Shown here piece by piece: positions 61,041 through 64,000 of a DNA stretch of 64,000 nucleotides. The stretch comes from Panorpa germanica (Eukaryota > Arthropoda > Insecta > Mecoptera > Panorpidae). The notes under the pieces are model-generated. The model saw nothing but the letters and a program-made list of their open reading frames with translations. It searched no databases and was not told the DNA's origin. The translations under genes were made by a program, and so were the position numbers. The stretch's first letter is position 1; every line of letters begins with the position of its first letter. Location: positions 6,448,001 to 6,512,000 of the forward strand of contig OY783207.1 in assembly GCA_963678705.1 (NCBI GenBank). The letters run 5' to 3'.

Positions 61041-62726
61041 TATTTGCTGTAACTTATACAATTTTACAATTTTTTAGCAATATTTTTTATTATCAATTTT
61101 AACAATATTTTATTATATTTTTCTGCGACTGGTTTTAAATTACTCATTCCAAGAGTATATAATATGTTCCTTTGACTAAAATCTTTATATGTCACAAAAT
61201 TCTCTGAAAATATAAATAAAATAAATTAAATTTTTTTATATGTTTATGTAAATTTTATATTGGTTTCAATTTTGTATAATAATAAACTTTGACTAGAACC
61301 GTCTTCATGTAAAAACTGAGAAATAAATAAAAATCAATTTACATGTCTTAAATCATTTATTTTTAGTTAATAGTATTTTAATTTTTATAGTATAATTCAT
61401 CTTTATTAAAAAATACTAGTACTAGAAAAATTGGAAAACATGTATATGATTAGTCTTCCAATCTATTTTGTGTAAACAATAATAAAAGAACAAACATTTT
61501 CATTTAATAATGAATTCATAATATTATAAAATCTATCGCAATATTAGCGAAGATTTACTTATATTTTATAATTAAATTTGATCATTAGCTCGTTGGGAAT
61601 ATAGAAAACAATAATAATACTAAGAAGTCATATCTCTTTAAAAATACTGTTTCAACAACTAAAAATTAATAGATGTTCTTTTTTGTTTTTTATATAATAT
61701 TTTGTACAGAGCATTTAAATTCACGAATTGATTACACATTTTTAAAAATCTCACATTACAACCACAAATATCTTAAGATCCTCTACTTTTAATTAAATTT
61801 TAAGAAAGAATTCTTTGGCAATTTTCCATATTACTATTTTTCTTGCATTTGAAAAGAATGAATACTACTTTTATAAGTATTTATTGGAGGCTGTATACAT
61901 ATATAATAATAAAATTAAGTTTTGAATTGGCAATTATTGTATACTGTACAATAAAACCTAATAGTAAGTAGATCATTTCTATAAATAACACACATATTAA
62001 TTTTGAATAAGTTCCAGTGACTTTTATAAGTGTATAATGGCATCATAGTAAACCGCTATATGAATTTGATTGTAAGTAGAACCAGCAGACAAAAAAATAC
62101 CTATTTGAGTTACTATTTTATTGAAAAAACAGTCTTTAAGTAAAAGTCACTTAAACTACGGTCTAACCAAATTACTGTCGTACTAATGAAATTGCTACAT
62201 TTTTTATTTGTAATAACTTTTTAAGGTACAGATAATACTTGTTAGAATTTTTGTTAAATAATACTTATTAAAAATTTATATATAGATAGAGATATCATTA
62301 GTCTATTTGAACCTATGTTTCTACATCTGCATCTGACAAATGCATCAATTTCGGTTTAGGATTATTCTTTGGAATTGGACGGAAAGTATTTACCAGATAT
62401 TTTACAATTTGATAAATTCACTGACAATATTATTAAATTTAATAGATCGTCTAATAATGTAATTGTTTAAATTATTTTTTAATAGTTAACAAAACCGTCA
62501 AACACTAATATTAGATAATGCATAATACACAGCAAAAGTAATAAACTTTTTGTAACGGTTCTGTTAATAAGGAAAACTGTATAAATTTCACGAATAGGAC
62601 AGTACTTACTTATTCCTAATAATATTTTAAATTTATATTATATAATTAATTAATTTCCTATGTAAAGTTCATACTCTGTTGTTATTTATGTGTGGCCTTG
62701 ACTACACATTCCCAAAGTTACGATTG
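61041..62726. other. Convergent spacer and 3' UTRs of AGO2 and the DESI2-like gene
   Basis: AT-rich with no frame. AATAAA signals for the plus strand lie near 61213 and 61281. TTTATT words that could serve the minus-strand gene are common. No element recognised. Confidence 0.5.
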
Positions 62727-63588
62727 TTATATGGGTGTAGTGTCCGCAGTATTGTGCACAGAGCTGTACTCTTCATTATGGGAAGTTAGAGATTGCTGAA
62801 GAGCCATGGGTGTCAACCACTCACGAGGTAAGCATCGTTGGAGAAATGGCACGCAGGAACTGAAATAGGCTAAGCGGTTCACCCAACTGGGAATCTCCTG
62901 ACCGCAAAGTATCTGAACAATAAAATGGAATGATTATTTACGTCTACTACTATTTTTTGGAATTCACTATTTTTTCTAAGACTTACTTGCGTCAGAGCAC
63001 CGCTGAAGTGATTACAATTATTATTCATCAAATGATACCGATCTCCACGGAATTGCTTCCCAAGTTCTGAAACAATACGTCGGACGTCCTGTTCTGTAAA
63101 GTCTGTGCATCCAACTTGAACACTTTGGCTGAAATAATGTATTGTAATTTATATATAAGTACAAAGATAATGAAAAAAGGTGTATGCATATACATTTTCG
63201 AATATATACCGAAATCTAAACTGCTCTCCCAATTCTTCATGATCTCTAGGTGAAATTTCAAATATTCCAGTAAATGGAAAAGGATGACCTCCATAAGCAA
63301 ACTCAGTACCATATATTTCAACACCAGAATGAAAAACTCCAAGTCCCAAAGACGTTGTGTACTCATTAATCCAATACTATTAAATAATTAATGTATTCAT
63401 TAATGGTGGCAGAGATGTTAAAATATTTATTTTTGATAGGTTATACAATTTTATCTTACCATGTCGTAAACATTCAATATAATAGGTTCACGAGCCATTT
63501 TAGGCAATAATTCGTCTGATCCGGGATCTCTAGGAATGCTGAGGCAACTAGGGAATGGTAAATTACAAGGTAGTCCGTTGGAGAACAT
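62727..63588 (-). CDS. DESI2: PPPDE-family isopeptidase, DESI2-like
   Basis: Minus-strand exons 63588-63460, 63376-63210, 63128-62987 and 62912-62727 join in phase to about 207 residues. The sequence follows vertebrate DESI2/PPPDE1 closely: VLNVYDM-like start (ILNVYDMYW), [84 protein letters not shown]. The catalytic pair of the PPPDE fold is present: His in VFHSG and Cys in NNNCNHFS. The family removes ubiquitin or SUMO from substrates in the cytosol. I chose the ATG at 63588 because the 30 codons before the second in-frame ATG (63498) look coding ([20 protein letters not shown]) and an in-frame stop lies just upstream. Start at 63498 would give the vertebrate-like length. Confidence 0.93.
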
Positions 63589-64000
63589 TGTAAGTTCCAA
63601 AATAGATGTACTACATTACACACAACACAATTTATGAATAATATATAAAACTTTTCTAGTAAGTTTAAATATATATTTACACACTATATTTAGAATTTAC
63701 ACTGAGAAGGAACATAGTAAAAATTTATTTATTTATAAACTTATTTCTTTTGTGTTTCAAATATTTTACAAAAATTTATCCTTTGACATTAGTGGCCTTG
63801 GCATTTTAGTTTTTAGTGCTACCACCTTAAAAGTAATTTATTAAAAAATGATTCACGAAAGATGACTCTGTAAAATATTTATATTTATAATACGGAATTT
63901 AAAAATTGTTGAACGGAATTTTAGAAAAAGATATCACTCAATTTATAGAGTTATTAATTTAATAATAATGAATTATTTTAAAAGAACTAATTAAATCATT
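63589..64000. other. Upstream flank of the DESI2-like gene
   Basis: AT-rich sequence that should hold the 5' UTR and promoter of the minus-strand gene. No motif stands out. Confidence 0.35.

Noticed and set aside
1-64000. tRNA or rRNA genes
   Set aside because: No complete cloverleaf or ribosomal signature seen on either strand by eye. The only tRNA-like word is a lone B box at 43733.

Overview
The window looks like AT-rich nuclear DNA of a winged insect. It has short exons with GT-AG introns, long repeat-filled introns, and arthropod genes that are recognisable by sequence. I cannot fix the order. Five protein-coding genes can be read exon by exon.

Layout: (1) 1-12474 holds no confirmed exon. 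It carries a TIR-bearing MITE, a LINE relic and a dispersed repeat, and is probably 5' or intronic sequence of the next gene. (2) 12475-21586 (+) is echinoid (ed), an Ig/FnIII cell-adhesion receptor whose signal-peptide exon is not certain. (3) 23752-27480 is a 3.7 kb giant inverted repeat. Two head-to-head arrays of ~146-bp units are bounded by ~100-bp inverted ends that carry CTCF-like cores. (4) 28795-51229 (+) is the formin cappuccino (capu), 11 coding exons. Its long introns contain a young but broken Ty3/Gypsy-type LTR element (33805-39354, antisense), a rearranged mariner-like element (45444-46356), and an open reading frame at 41300 that splices in phase to capu as a likely alternative first exon. 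(5) 52483-54083 (+) is a secreted lipase of the pancreatic-lipase/PLA1 family. (6) 54380-61040 (+) is an Argonaute of the AGO2 type with all four slicer residues, 26 coding exons. (7) 62727-63588 (-) is a PPPDE/DESI2-type isopeptidase, convergent with AGO2.

The genes do not form one pathway. Echinoid acts at adherens junctions and capu nucleates actin with Spire, so both touch cortical actin and oogenesis. AGO2 is the siRNA effector, which gives some interest to the hairpin-forming repeat upstream of capu as a possible endo-siRNA source; that link is inference only. The most rewarding items for a second look are the giant foldback array, the candidate alternative first exon and 27-nt microexon of capu, and the foldback rearrangement of the mariner copy.
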